This document shows positions 44,411 through 56,211 of a stretch of 64,000 nt of DNA, piece by piece. The stretch's first letter is position 1. Each line of letters starts with the position of its first letter. A program made the position numbers and the translations under genes. Origin of the DNA: Carposina sasakii (taxonomy: Eukaryota > Arthropoda > Insecta > Lepidoptera > Carposinidae); assembly GCA_014607495.2 (NCBI GenBank), contig CP053156.1, forward strand, positions 9,052,001-9,116,000. The letters are read 5' to 3'. The notes below the pieces were generated by a model, which worked only from the letters and a program-made list of their open reading frames with translations, ran no database searches and had not been told where the DNA came from.

Positions 44411-46310
44411 TAACATCACAGCTGCTAGCGTTTACTATTTTAGTCACACAGTGGACTAAATGGTTGCAATTTTGGTAAAAAAATTTGCCTTGCTATCCAG
44501 TTCGGCATTTTGTCACACTACCTGATGACGGAGATCTATAATAAATCGATCATTAATCCATTTATTTTTTTGATATAAGTAGTTATTTTTATCCTTATTA
44601 ATTTGTTTGTGATGAAGTTGTAATTATACAAGTAGGTGTTAGTACTAAATTTATTTACGTTGTTTAAATTTAAAATGTCAGTTACCAGCACCAATTTGAA
44701 CACAAATTCCTAGTTTCTAATTTTACTTTATTATTAGTGGACGTTCGAGACCTCGTCTGCATAAACTTTAGAAAACTCGATTACTTTAATTTAGTAATGT
44801 TGGAAATTTGGTAATTTTGGAAAATCTTTCTCATCGGATGCCTACTAATGAACACACTTTACAAGATCTAAGATCAGAGTTTAGGCTGTACGTTGAACCG
44901 TTAGTCATTCAAGACAAATTATACTTTAGACACTAGACTTAGACAAATTATATTTTAGTTATGCACTAAATCAGTGGCTGCCATCTTACTTTAGATGTAA
45001 ATTGTATCGAATAAGGTAATCTATATGTGCGTTAAGTAAAATTATAAGAGTATTAACTCTTATTAGAATATAAATTTAGGTTTAACGTTTTAAATTCAGA
45101 ACAGGCTCCAGGATTAGCCTAGTACTAATTTCAGCGACTGCAACTCCTGTAAGCCAGGATCAAGCGACCTGAGAAATGCAAAAAAGCATAACACATCTCG
45201 AGACATCTTACAAGTGACTAGTTAACTAAATATTGAAACTAATAGAAATGATATCTTCTGACTACTTATGCAAAGATTTAAATAAATATTTTTGCTGTTA
45301 AAATTTATGTGAAATCATATATTAAGTATGTACTTCGTCTGGAATTAAATATCACCTGAATGACTCTACTCTGAAACTGAAAACCAAATAGTTTTAAGGC
45401 TTCAAAGGAGAGCATTAATGAGCTACTTAAATAAAGTCTACTATTTAATTATACCACAGAATACTTATACCTAGGCACTTCTAGATACAAAGTACCTACA
45501 TACTTTCTTAAAGAAGAACTAATTATAGGTATATTTTTCCCTGGATATGAATGATGAAATTAATAAATATTTTCACGAGATTTGTAATAGGTACTCGTAC
45601 TTACTGTGTTATAGGGTAGGTACTTCATAAATACTCGTCCTTTCTCCACGAAGGAATGAAAAGAAATCAAAAATATTGTGCCAGTTATTTTTAATTAATA
45701 ATAGGAATTTACTGGCGTTGACTTGAAAAATATGGCAAAATATTTTTGATTACGACAACCGCAGGTTATCTATGTGGTTTCCGAGATTACCTATTAAGTT
45801 GGGAGGTTGCCTGTGGAGGCACACGTCTCTCCCCAATCTTAATTAGACAGTGGAAGGTGGAACACGTTAACTGGAATTGAGTCGTAAAAAGTTTGCACTT
45901 TCCAATACATTAAACCAACTTCCTTTCGCAAAGCCACAAATTCACTCAAACCTAAAATAAATCAGAAATGATTCAAAATAAGTTATTGTTAGATTTATAG
46001 GGAGAAATTGAGAACTTTTTACCGGCTCAGAATCAATGAGTTTTGAAATTATTCCGATGTTTTATCAATCACATGTATCATAAAAGTTTCTGTCGTTCTC
46101 GATGCAATAATACGACTTTGTTTTATATCTATCTACAATACTACACAGTAGGTACGTAGTCAACAATTTATAGTCAAAGTACCAGTAAATATTTTTGATA
46201 TCTACATCGCCGTCAGTGTATCAAAAATTATTTGAATTTTTACCTATATAACTTTGTAATACTTGCTATTTCATCAATGCAATAACAATGTTTTCTAGGT
46301 ATCATTATCA
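44411..46310. other. non-coding stretch with one Helitron relic
   Basis: At 44736-44790 the sequence TTAGTGGACGTTCGAGACCTC is a decayed Helitron 3' end (minus strand). The rest is AT-rich without recognised features. Confidence 0.45.
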
Positions 46311-46850
46311 TCATAAGCTCTTCAAAGTTTATTGCCAGTGCTTCTACACGGGAAATCTATGGGTCAACTACACCAAAAAGCCGCTGGAGACCCTTCGCGT
46401 ACAATATAATAATATATTTAGGATGATGTTAGGGGCTGCCTCGTTTCTGTAGTGCGTCAGGGATGTTTGCTGAGTATCAAATTGATGGATTCCATGCAAT
46501 CATACGCAAATAAACAGCCTCCCTGATACGCAGAGTTCGGGCCAGTCCAAACAGCATCCTGGAGACTGTTGCGGATAGGTATGACTCGCCAATGTGGCGG
46601 TGTTTCGTGCGAGGGGTGATCAGCTAGTCTGCGACTATTGTTCTCCTCTTGGACGGGAGACCTGCCGGGGCGTGTTGTGCCTGTCCGCAATAGTCTTTCT
46701 ATATTGTAGCTGTGCCATATTATTATTTTCCTATTTAATTAAATTTTATTTTTATTATTACTAACACCAACATGATTGTACTTTCACTAACCCCAATATG
46801 GATCTTCGGTCTGAAATAAATAATTTTTATTTTTATTTTTATTTATAAGC
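46311..46850 (+). pseudogene. LINE copy C, 5'-truncated and broken
   Basis: Matches the end of the ORF2 of copies A and B: LWVNYTKKPLETLRVQYNNI, FRMMLG, then after a one-base frameshift FCSASGMFAEY-like sequence. A stop at the position after FHAIIRK precedes ASLIRRVRASPNSIL. The 3' UTR ends TTCGGTCTGAAATAAATAAT and (TTTTTA)n at about 46820-46850. It is dead, but it fixes the 3' terminus of the family. Confidence 0.85.
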
Positions 46851-46852
46851 CT

Positions 46853-47085
46853 ATTGCAGTTCACTGCTGGACGTAGGCCTCCCCCAGGGCACGCCACAAG
46901 ACTGCCATGGGGGGTATTTGCCCATAGTCACCACGCTGGGCAGACGGGTTGGCGACCGCAGTTTGTATTTTGGACTATGTTGTCAAGACGGGAGGCGCGG
47001 AAACCCTTAATCGCCTCGTAAGATACCCACGGGCAGACATGGGGTGGTACGAATTCTACTCTGCCGGCACCACGCGGCCAAGGTA
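46853..47085 (-). repeat. dispersed lepidopteran repeat next to LINE tail
   Basis: Same family as 18489-18720. It starts directly after the (TTTTTA)n tail of LINE copy C with AGCCTATTGCAGTTCACTGC. It contains GGTTGGCGACCGCAGTTTGT and the CCACGGGCAGACATGGGGTG block. Confidence 0.8.
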
Positions 47086-48076
47086 GGTTTCTAGGTAGAC
47101 ATAACATTATTTAGGATAAGTTTCTTAATTTTAAATAAACAAACAATTTCAAAATCTGTAATCTCCCTTGGGGTACGAAATTTATGTAAAAGGCTAATCT
47201 TAAACTCGTACACTCTCACAGCCGAAATTGGCAGCGCTTGGTGTCTGCAGTCAGTCGTACCTACTAACCCATGAATTAAGTTACAGACGGGCAAAAAAGT
47301 ATTGCAAATCTAAAGTTACATATTACGGAAAATGATATCGGTTTGGTTTTGATCGGATTGATCTAGGTTCGGAAAGGTTCAATCTAGTTATTCACGTACC
47401 TACCAACTTTTTATATTTATGTGAAAGCTAGGTTTTATAAATGAAGAGAAAACTAAGTTTTTTTTATAATGAAAAGACGCCAACCTTCCAATTACTGACA
47501 TGAAGTCCATAGTATTAAGATATTATATCAGTTAGGTATCACATTTTATAAATAAATCTTGCAATCAGTTTGGATCAATCTTTCTTAGTTACATTAATTT
47601 AGTACAATAAAAAAATATAAAATGATAATGCTGGTCTATGCCACTTTTCTGGTCAGACAGATGTTACGAGAGCAAAGAACATATTAAAATTGGCAAGTGT
47701 CCAAAACAAATACTATTAAAATGTATTTATTAGTAATAAATGTTATCTAGTTGTTAAGTTAATGATTTGTTATTTTTATTAAGTAGGTATAGCAATTTAT
47801 ATAATAAAAACCACTTGCTCAGAAATCTGTGCAGATCATAGAACTCTATGAAAATTAACTAACCTAGTTATCTGCCGGTCACAGTCGTTATTTATCTTTC
47901 TAAGAAAACATTATGGATATTTCTGTCCATAGCCTTTGGTTCACAAATTAGAGTCGTAATGGAGCGCGACGTTAAGTGTTGACGATATTTGCTCCAATAA
48001 TTCTCCATATTTGATCTGAAGTATTTGGCAAATTTTCAGTATTTTCATGTGCAGATTATAATTAAGCTGATCTCAC
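47086..48076. other. opsin intron sequence, nothing recognised
   Basis: AT-rich; no supported feature. Confidence 0.35.
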
Positions 48077-48555
48077 CTGAAGTACATAAACAGTACGATA
48101 AGGTTGCCCCAGCAGCCGATAGTCGAGAACAGGAAGTAGAGGCCTCCCAGGAACTTCTGAAGCGTCTCGGAGGGCGGAGGGAATTGCATCCAATGTTTAT
48201 TTATAAGTTTCAAATAATCGTCTTGGAACAGGCCGTATTGTTTCCATTGCGCTACTGGCCACAGTTGCTTGAACCTCGTTATTATAGGGTCTTCTTTGTC
48301 ATCGGGCGTCGTGGTGAAGTTGCCCGCGGACTCGCGCTCCGCATAGCGATAAGATGTCTCTGGACCGGTATCATTCGTTTCTCTTTTCCCCCTTTGTGTC
48401 AAAGGGTAAGCGTCAACCATCCAATTTACATTTTTACAGCGTGTCTTCGTGATGTCCTCTGATGTTTTTGTTGATAAAGGTTTTTTGTAATCACCATTAC
48501 ATAAAATTCTGAGCAGGATTGTAATGGAGACGCAAAACATCAATATAAAGTTCAT
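48077..48555 (-). CDS. Rh7: opsin alternative first exon A (N-terminus and TM1)
   Basis: ATG at 48555; 479 nt ending TAC TTC AG|GTGAGA at 48077, in the same phase as exon B and compatible with exon 2. Residues 1-19 (MNFILMFCVSITILLRILC) look like a signal peptide. Then come a furin-like RGKR (55-58), N-glycosylation sites Asn61 (NDT) and Asn79 (NFT), and the block shared with exon B (ITRFKQLWPVAQWKQY, 92-107; LINKHWMQFPPP). TM1 follows with GCWGNLIVLFMYF. The donor is stronger than that of exon B. It is the distal of the two first exons, 23.8 kb from the stop codon. Confidence 0.88.
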
Positions 48556-49304
48556 TTTTTTCGGTGCACCTGACGTGTATGTCGCATGGAATCGTGTGTT
48601 GTTTTATAAAGAGCCATCAATTGAGATCGTGTTCGCCGGCGACTTCAAACTACTCTATAGACGCAGTAAGCGAGGCCCTAGGGAGTGCTTTCAGTCTATA
48701 CTTAAGTGGATTAAAGTGGCTTTGCTTTTAGTAAAATCTAAGCCATCATTGTGTATATGCTTTTTATGGTTCATTGATTTATTACTATGTAATTTAATTT
48801 ATGTAATATTTTGGATGGATGATCAGTAGGTATTTACTCACTCAATTTACTAAACTAGGGTATAGGGTTATTGTTTAAAGTTCCGTAGTAATTCTGTAGT
48901 GCGGCAGGTTGTAATGAGCTATACCTGTATGTAAGATATGTAATACAGACCCCAAAAATTTCAATAGCAAGTTGTTATTTTAACGGTCTAAAATATAATT
49001 AGAAGTTCTAGAAGTGGGTGTGTTGTACCTATTTGTGTCCTATACAATCCTACCGACATAAATCTACTCAGCTTAGTATCTTTCTGTATTTAAGCAAATA
49101 GGTTTATATTTATTTATAGGAAAGCCAGGTAAAACTCTGAATTTGTGACGATGCGATGATAGCCTTGATTACCATAGTTATAATGAAGCAACCATGATAT
49201 CCAACCAACGACGGTAAAGTACTCGATACTTCTGACTAACGAGAAAACTGATATATTTTCCATAATTTATAATTTCAAATCAATATCTTTACTACCTGGC
49301 TATA
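48556..49304. other. upstream of opsin exon A
   Basis: Would contain the 5' UTR and promoter of the opsin gene. The plus-strand frame at 48524-48829 has no recognisable domain and overlaps exon A antisense. No regulatory motif can be supported. Confidence 0.35.
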
Positions 49305-49568
49305 CAGGTTGTAACAAAAAGGGTATGTTAAGCGAAAAGCTATGTAAATAGCCCAATATAGAGAATCTATCTACAAAATTTGAGACTCGAAATCACATTT
49401 TTATTTTTCAAGATTGTATGAAAATTCCTGAGATAACTATTAAAAAATTCTCCATACTATCGGGAAAAATAAACATATGATTTCTGGTCTCAAATTTTGT
49501 GGATAGGTTCTCTACAGTGGGCTGTTCACATAGCTTTTCGCCTAACATAGCCTTTTTGTTACACCCTG
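49305..49568. mobile_element. CAGGGTGTAACA MITE, intact-length copy
   Basis: TA|CAGGTTGTAACAAAAAGGG at the left and its inverse CTTTTTGTTACACCCTG|TA at the right; 264 bp. Inner segments also pair, so the single strand could fold into one long hairpin. TA duplication is as in Tc1/mariner MITEs. Confidence 0.85.
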
Positions 49569-50401
49569 TATAACTGATGTAGCATTATATCCTATTATTT
49601 GGAAAATTGTAAAATATCACCTAGTTTCGATATCAGATTAAACGGAAACATCTAGATTTTGGTGCGTAGCTATGTATGTCTTACCTGTAAAACTTTTGCG
49701 AAAACAGATTTTATTGATATACTTAGATGTCGCAGTATAACATTCAACTATCCAACTAAAGATAAATTGCAAATAAATTTTATCTGATTGAAACAAATAG
49801 TAAGGTTTAGTACATACATAAAATCGGAAACGTCATGATCGAGCGAGTTTAACATCTTATGACGAATTATCCTTGAACTTTCCTTTTTTCTTTAAAATCA
49901 ATTATTTATTATTGGTACCTATAGTGATGTAGCTAGGACACACATCTTCAAGAGATCTTTAAGGCATTCCAATTTTGGAATGCGCACCTAATTATTACAA
50001 ACATTATTGTATTATGTAATACAATTGGGATCCAATTGGCCGCTAATTGGTCCTATTACAGTAATTAAGTAGAGATCAAAGAGACCTTGTATATTGAAGG
50101 TTAAGCTCCGTTAAATCAGGCGGTAATCTACATATAATTAGAATTGACTTTTCCAATGGTCAAATAGCCTATTTGATACATAATATTTATGACAACCCAT
50201 AGTGAAATGCCGATTTAAAGGATCGACAATGAAATTATAAGGCGTGTATTAGGCCGAATTCAATATAACGATTCTGTGATAGTGAGCGACTGTGTGACGT
50301 TCGTCAAACAAGAAGGTGAATTATCGTCGATACCTATGTTTGTAAATTGAAATATAATAATATGCCAGCCTCGTTATCGGTATGTTACAAACTTGGATCA
50401 A
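49569..50401. other. non-coding stretch, nothing recognised
   Basis: AT-rich; no supported feature. Confidence 0.35.
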
Positions 50402-50545
50402 GGTCCGTTTCATAAAATATAGTACATGGTTCGGGAAATAACATTTATTGTATGCAGTTGCACAGAATGTTGTCATACGAGTACAACCTTAGCGCCATCG
50501 TTCATAGGAATTATTCGGTGAAACGCACTATAGCTATTTAGGTAG
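50402..50545 (-). repeat. old dispersed repeat, paired with 55069-55215
   Basis: The inverse of this segment aligns with 55069-55215: GTGCGTTTCACCG, GATGGCGCTA, ACTGCATACAAWAAATGTTA and GAAACGGACYTTGATCC-like ends. Identity is moderate, so the family is old. The type is unknown. Confidence 0.55.
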
Positions 50546-50972
50546 ACCTCCTTCGAAGCTGAACCTTTACTGGTGGTACGCGTGTTTAGTATGGGTAGGT
50601 AGGTAGGGTACCTACATATCTACTAATTTAATCTCGGATCAACCCTGTCCATCTAATAACCTGCACGGACTTATAGAGGCAAGAAATTGGGTCAAGGACA
50701 TAAACATGACATTTACTCAGGTGCTCTACACGACTCTACATATTGTGGACAAATAATAAAATGTTGCCGCTGAGCTTCAAGCCGGCCATTGGATTTATTT
50801 TACCTGCGCAAATTTTACCCCCTTAATTGAAGGTGGTATCAAGGGAGAAAATTTGTTCGAAACTACAATTAATATCACAGATACCAAGAGCTTTTGATAC
50901 ACCAGGGAGCGTGGCGTCAATTGAATAAATATATAGGTATATTACCCGTCGTATCGTCGTCGCGTCGTGTAA

Positions 50973-51164
50973 GAGCTCGTTCCCACTTGTCGGCTGTCGG
51001 GCTCAGATTTTTATCGGATGTTTCAGTGGTAGAATATTTTATATGAAGCTAGTGTCGGTTCCGACATCCGACAAGTGTGAATAACTTCATATAGAATGTT
51101 AGCCACTTAACTGAAACATCCGATGAAAATCCGAGCCCGACAGCCGCCAAGTGGGAACGAGCTC
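50973..51164. mobile_element. 192-bp hairpin MITE with GAGCTCGTTCCCACTTG ends
   Basis: The left half GAGCTCGTTCCCACTTGTCG, then GCTGTCGGGCTC and ATCGGATGTTTCAGT, is mirrored by the right half ending CAAGTGGGAACGAGCTC. The arms run about 75 bp or more and the loop is short. Non-coding. Confidence 0.85.
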
Positions 51165-53804
51165 ATACGTCGTGGCCGTGGGCTACTAACCTGCCATCTA
51201 CCGAAGGCGCGGAACGTTTTGTAAAGGGGAAAATTTGGTACAACAACCCTCATTTCCTAATAGTCACTGTCATTTTCCACCAGATGTCTCTAGTCGAAAA
51301 TGGCTGAAAGGTTTCAGAATAACTATTTCCAAACCGTTTTTACGATTTCAGCTCTGTAGGTAATACGAATTCGAGTAATACACCGTAGTGGTATTAAAAT
51401 ACATAGATGTCTCCAGTATAAAGTAATAATATTTTACTAGCGTGTAGGTAGTAGGTACGTGGGTAGAACGTAGAATAACCCGGCAGTAACTATGTATTTG
51501 TAATTTTATTTTTGTGATTTTTAAACAATTGAAAATAACATTGAAAATATCGAACAAACATAGTACAATGTTATTTGTATGAAATGTTGATTATTTTTAC
51601 AACAATAATAAACCTACTAAGGGGAAGATAACCGGTCTATGCATCTTGTAGTAAAGATTGAGTGTAAATTGGACTATAGATAAATTTGAGTGAAAATAAT
51701 TTCGTTATCTTCACGCGAACTGCGAACGCGACTCGAATACGAAACTTTTGGATGCCAGGGTCTTATATTTATGTGATTAAGGTACTTAAATAGGAAATAC
51801 GAAAATCATTTATGTATATACCTACTAGTAGGCTACTAGTACTTTAACAAGCAGCTTTTCATCAATGTAGAAAAAAAGGAGCGTGATACTACTAATTTTA
51901 AAGTTCACTTATATAGACAAAAAATATTTAGTTAGTATATGAAAAAAATCACTGAATCTGATACCACGAAAGTAGGCAAACAAATAAGTAATTGCCAAAT
52001 CTCTAACAAAAAGTGAGCAAGCGCGAAATCTCTAACGAAAATCAGATCCGTATCACATAAATTAGTCAAGTCAGAGAAATTATTCTCATTTAATTAGTGC
52101 AAACACGTCAAGTCCACATAGCGCCGCAGACGTGCCATATTGGTTTAATATTCCGGCTCAGTGCGCTTCCTCTCTAGAATTGATTATTTCCAAAGTTTCC
52201 GAGTGCGAATCGGGAAACTCATTGCGGAGCGGGAAAGGGAACAACGGGAAATACCACTCAGACATTGGGAATGCAATAGTTCGCAAGCCTAGTCCTTTCA
52301 TTTATACGAGTAGCCATAGAGAGTGAATCATGTAGGCACTAACTTTTGATTTACAGATTTATTTGTATGTTACAGATGTAAAAGTATTAACAATCAATAT
52401 TTATATTTATTCAATCAATAGATTTGTATTTTATTTTATTTGTTAAACTAAAACTGTACTTATTAAAAAAATCTTGTATAGGTTCGATTAACATTTTTAA
52501 TGAGTAGGTACACCTGGAGAACCCAATCAAAATGTCCTATACCTAATCATGTCACTGAAAAATATAGAAACCCATATCATATTAAATCGATAAAGGTTCG
52601 ATTTCAAATCGATATTAAGATCGTAAGTAGGTACAACATATAGGTACATATATTTAACAGTTTTTGAAACCTTTTCATTGAAATATTACTTACTTGTTCG
52701 CAATTTATTCGTAAGCGAACAAAATCTGTTTATTCGCGAATCGTTATCGTATTATCCCTCGATGCGAGACAGTTATATCTCGGGATCTTTTGTGGTGGTG
52801 ATTCGATTTGAAATTAAAATGAGTCGCTTGTCCAAGTGAAAGTTATTGTTTCGAAACATTTTGCGTTTATTCAAGCCATCGTAACGAAAAACTTCATAAC
52901 CAGTTAAACCATTATTTTTATTGTATTAATTGATTTGTTATTTTATAATTTATAAAAAAAAAAAATTCGATTAATTCAATAGGTATCGAGTCGCATCTTT
53001 ACCGTTAGATTCAGTTGGGTGCATAGAAAAACCTTTTCATAGTGAAACCACCAAAATTAATTGCTGATTTATTCATTTATTTTTAAATATAATCAAATAA
53101 ACGATGCCAATGACGGGCTTTATCATGTATGTAAGATTCTACCAGAAAACGGAATTTTATTTACGTAGGTACTTGCGCATCCAACGTTTTGTCAGATAAT
53201 CTCAATAATAGCGCCACCGGGAACACTGCTGTATCCTGCTGTATCATGTAGGATTTATAACGAGGAGATAGGAAAATCTATACAACCACCAATGTAATAC
53301 GCAGTATGAGCCAATCACTGCCTAACATTTGCTTTCCACCATCTGCTTCGGGATCCTGCAGTTAACTGACCAACCCTAATTCGAGAACACAACCATCTTT
53401 GTATGTACTTCGTCCGTGTCGCCCTGATTAGGCTGTAAGTTTATTCGTCTGTCAGTCTTTCAGGACAAAACCTTTTATATGTATAGATGGTTAATATTTG
53501 TCTGCCTCCTTCGTATCACTTCTATAAACAAACGTAATATCTAGGACCACATCCTTCTGTACCTCCTTCATGTACATGTCGCTGCATTGAATGCAGCCAA
53601 TATCGAGTGACGTGGAGAGCTCGCGGCTGTCGCAGGTTTTAATTGCTCATGCACATCCACTACAAAAGGCTAAAACATCCGTGCTATGCCGATACACGAT
53701 GTCCATTATTTTAAGGTACTCAGCACACAAGGGCACAATATACTTACATTGTTTGAAAAAACTTTTATTTATGGTATTGTTTGCTTCCGACCGGTCGGAG
53801 TGGA
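51165..53804. other. long stretch with no recognised gene or element
   Basis: AT-rich. A somewhat GC-richer island near 52110-52320 has an open frame but no domain or splice support. A CTGCTGTATC duplication sits near 53230. Nothing is called. Confidence 0.4.
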
Positions 53805-53866
53805 GGTTGTTGGGGGAGGCCTATGTCCAACAGTGGACTTCTCAGGGTTGTAAACGATGATGATTG
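53805..53866 (+). repeat. 3' end fragment of the GGCTGATGATGAT repeat family
   Basis: GGGGGAGGCCTATGTCCAAC, AGTGGACTTCTCAGG and GATGATGATTG: the last 60 bp of the family seen at 33866-34130. Confidence 0.75.
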
Positions 53867-53991
53867 TTTGCTTATACATTAATATAATTCTTTGTGTCAT
53901 TCATTTATAACGTATTCATAACGAAACAGCGAATTGTATTTTTTTTCTGTCGCGCCCGTTATGTTTGCTTATTTGTGAGATCTTTATACAT

Positions 53992-54175
53992 ATAAGGTGT
54001 TTTCAAAATTAGTAATTTGCTTTTGACATGAAACTAGGTAGGAAAAAAGAAACAACTTTCACTATGGGACCAATTCTGAAATAGTGAAAAAAAAGCTGTT
54101 CTATACAATCTTGAATAATTACTGCACTGAAATGTATGGAACAGCAAATCACTAATTTTGAAAATATCTTATATA
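53992..54175. mobile_element. 184-bp MITE, ATAAGGTGTTTTCAAAATTA ends
   Basis: ATAAGGTGTTTTCAAAATTAG and GTAATTTGC on the left pair with GCAAATCACTAATTTTGAAAA and TATCTTAT on the right. Non-coding, of unknown superfamily. Confidence 0.7.
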
Positions 54176-55068
54176 AATTATACTATGTGTGTATATGATG
54201 TAGATTGATTGATGAGTGAAATGTTATAGAGGAACGAGAAAATTGTACTTTTGATTTAACAAATTTTTAATAAGCAACTCTAATTAATCGAGCCTAAATA
54301 AACATTAAGTCCCCTACTATAGTATCATAACTAGTTCTAAAAACTAGTTAATTACAGATGTAATTAGTTCTCTTTACATACAATTATGTTTTACATGTAC
54401 ACATCTGTGTATGCTTGTTATCAAATAAATAAGTTAAGGGACCACATCATATGTATAGCAATCTCAAAGTTATCATAAAGGTATGTGGGTTTCACTATAT
54501 TGAGATATACCTAAGCTGGGGTTAGGTTAGTTACAACACGTAAGTAATGGTCTTGTAGGCCTATCCAATGAAAGTTCAATTGAACACTATAATAGTTAAG
54601 TACATGAATACTAGTTGTTATGGCAATTTGCCGACATTGGAGTTTGTAAATTGGTTGCTTTAAGAATATAATATGTAAAAATAAAAGTTTAATAAATACG
54701 AAGTATACAAACACAGGGTAAGCTTATGTTCAGTAGCGGACTTCTACTGGCTGAAAATGATGATACATTGATTACAAACCAGCTGGTTGCCCGTGACTTT
54801 ACTTCTAAAAACCAGATGATAGCCCTATTTCACGGAATTGGATTTTCCGCATTCAAAGGGCGAAAAAATTTGCAACCGAAAGTGTCCAAGCGTTCTCAAG
54901 CTATGGCGTGAGCAATGGAAATGGAGATTCATTTTAAGAGAATAAAGGTATATTTTACGTAAATCCTTTTCAGTTCAAGCTAATTTAACGTTCCATTTTC
55001 CTTCAATCAGCAGAGTTTTCTCGCAAAAGTGCGTCATCACCGTGCGGGCGGCGGGCGCGGCGTCATCC
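54176..55068. other. non-coding stretch, nothing recognised
   Basis: AT-rich; no supported feature. Confidence 0.35.
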
Positions 55069-55215
55069 GTATTGTGCGTTTCACCGTATAGTTCCGCTGG
55101 ATGATGGCGCTAGTAACTATGTGTATGACCACATTTTCTGTTTCACTGCATACAAAAAATGTTAGTTCCGAAATCAGGCACAGGAATTATTCTATGGAAC
55201 GGACTCTACACGCAC
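55069..55215 (+). repeat. old dispersed repeat, paired with 50402-50545
   Basis: Plus-strand counterpart of the segment at 50402-50545. It contains ATTGTGCGTTTCACCGTATA, GATGATGGCGCTAG and CACTGCATACAAAAAATGTT. Confidence 0.55.
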
Positions 55216-56059
55216 TTCTCTACGATGTCGGCCCAGCTTCGGCACATTTACCTATATATTGAGAAATTGTAAAAACAATGATAAATTATTTTGAATCTAA
55301 GAACATGATGTCTATGTACAGGGTATTATATCTTCGTAACCAGGGTCATAACGAAACAATTTGAGCGACCTTTATTAGCGGTTGTACAAGTACATGTCTA
55401 GAAATATCTCTGTACATTAATTTATTCATTATTTACTAGTGACTGCCTGCTTGTTGCTTCATACGTAGAAAATAATATAAAATATGGACAAAACTGTTCA
55501 CAAAAAACCTTCAGCTTCTGTTGTACGAGTATAGTATCTATTCTAACACTAATCATTTCCAATCCTCGCCATTTTTTGTGTCATTTTCCTATATCCCACT
55601 GAGCCGAAGACACGCTCGGCTTACGAGATACTCAGATAGATGGATGATGCTTTTATCCAATAAATTATACCAGCTGCGTTTTCAGCGATGGACCTCGACT
55701 ATTGATTGTAGTGTAGCGCGGACACTGGACATCATATATAATTGGAGTGCCTTTGCTAGGTTTATACCTGGGTTTAAAGCTTCCGCTGAAAAGCTGCCAA
55801 ATTTTTCTCACTATCAAGAAAGTTGTATTCGTGTATCAGGCCGTCTATTTTGACTTTCATGGTTTATATTTAGTTTAATTCATAGTAAATATTAAGATTT
55901 GATATAATATTGTAGATATCGTATAAACAATTCTCCAGACAACTCTTCTCCAAACATCCAGTTTAGTTATATTAGAATTATGAATTTTGTAATAGGTACA
56001 TGTACAAATAAGTGACATCTTGGTATTGACGTATAAATTTTAATAATATATACTACTAG
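55216..56059. other. non-coding stretch, nothing recognised
   Basis: An open frame at 55521-55853 (plus) shows no domain. Nothing else is supported. Confidence 0.35.
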
Positions 56060-56211
56060 CATACACACTGGACTCTATAAATTTCGCCCGATCAAGTAAT
56101 AAAAAAAAAATTATAAAAATTTACATCGTTTCCCAGCATTTTTTTTAGAATAAACTTACTTTATTTGATGTATAGAGTACGTACTCTTCGTTAAGGATGG
56201 CAACGAAAAAA
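56060..56211 (-). mobile_element. CAGGGTGTTTTTT MITE, truncated copy 3
   Basis: Shares CTCTATAAATTTCGCC, GATCAAGTAAT, ATAAACTTACTTTATTTGAT, GTATAGAGTACGTAC and CTTCGTTAA with 42176-42543. It fuses at about 56211 directly to the next MITE. Confidence 0.75.
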
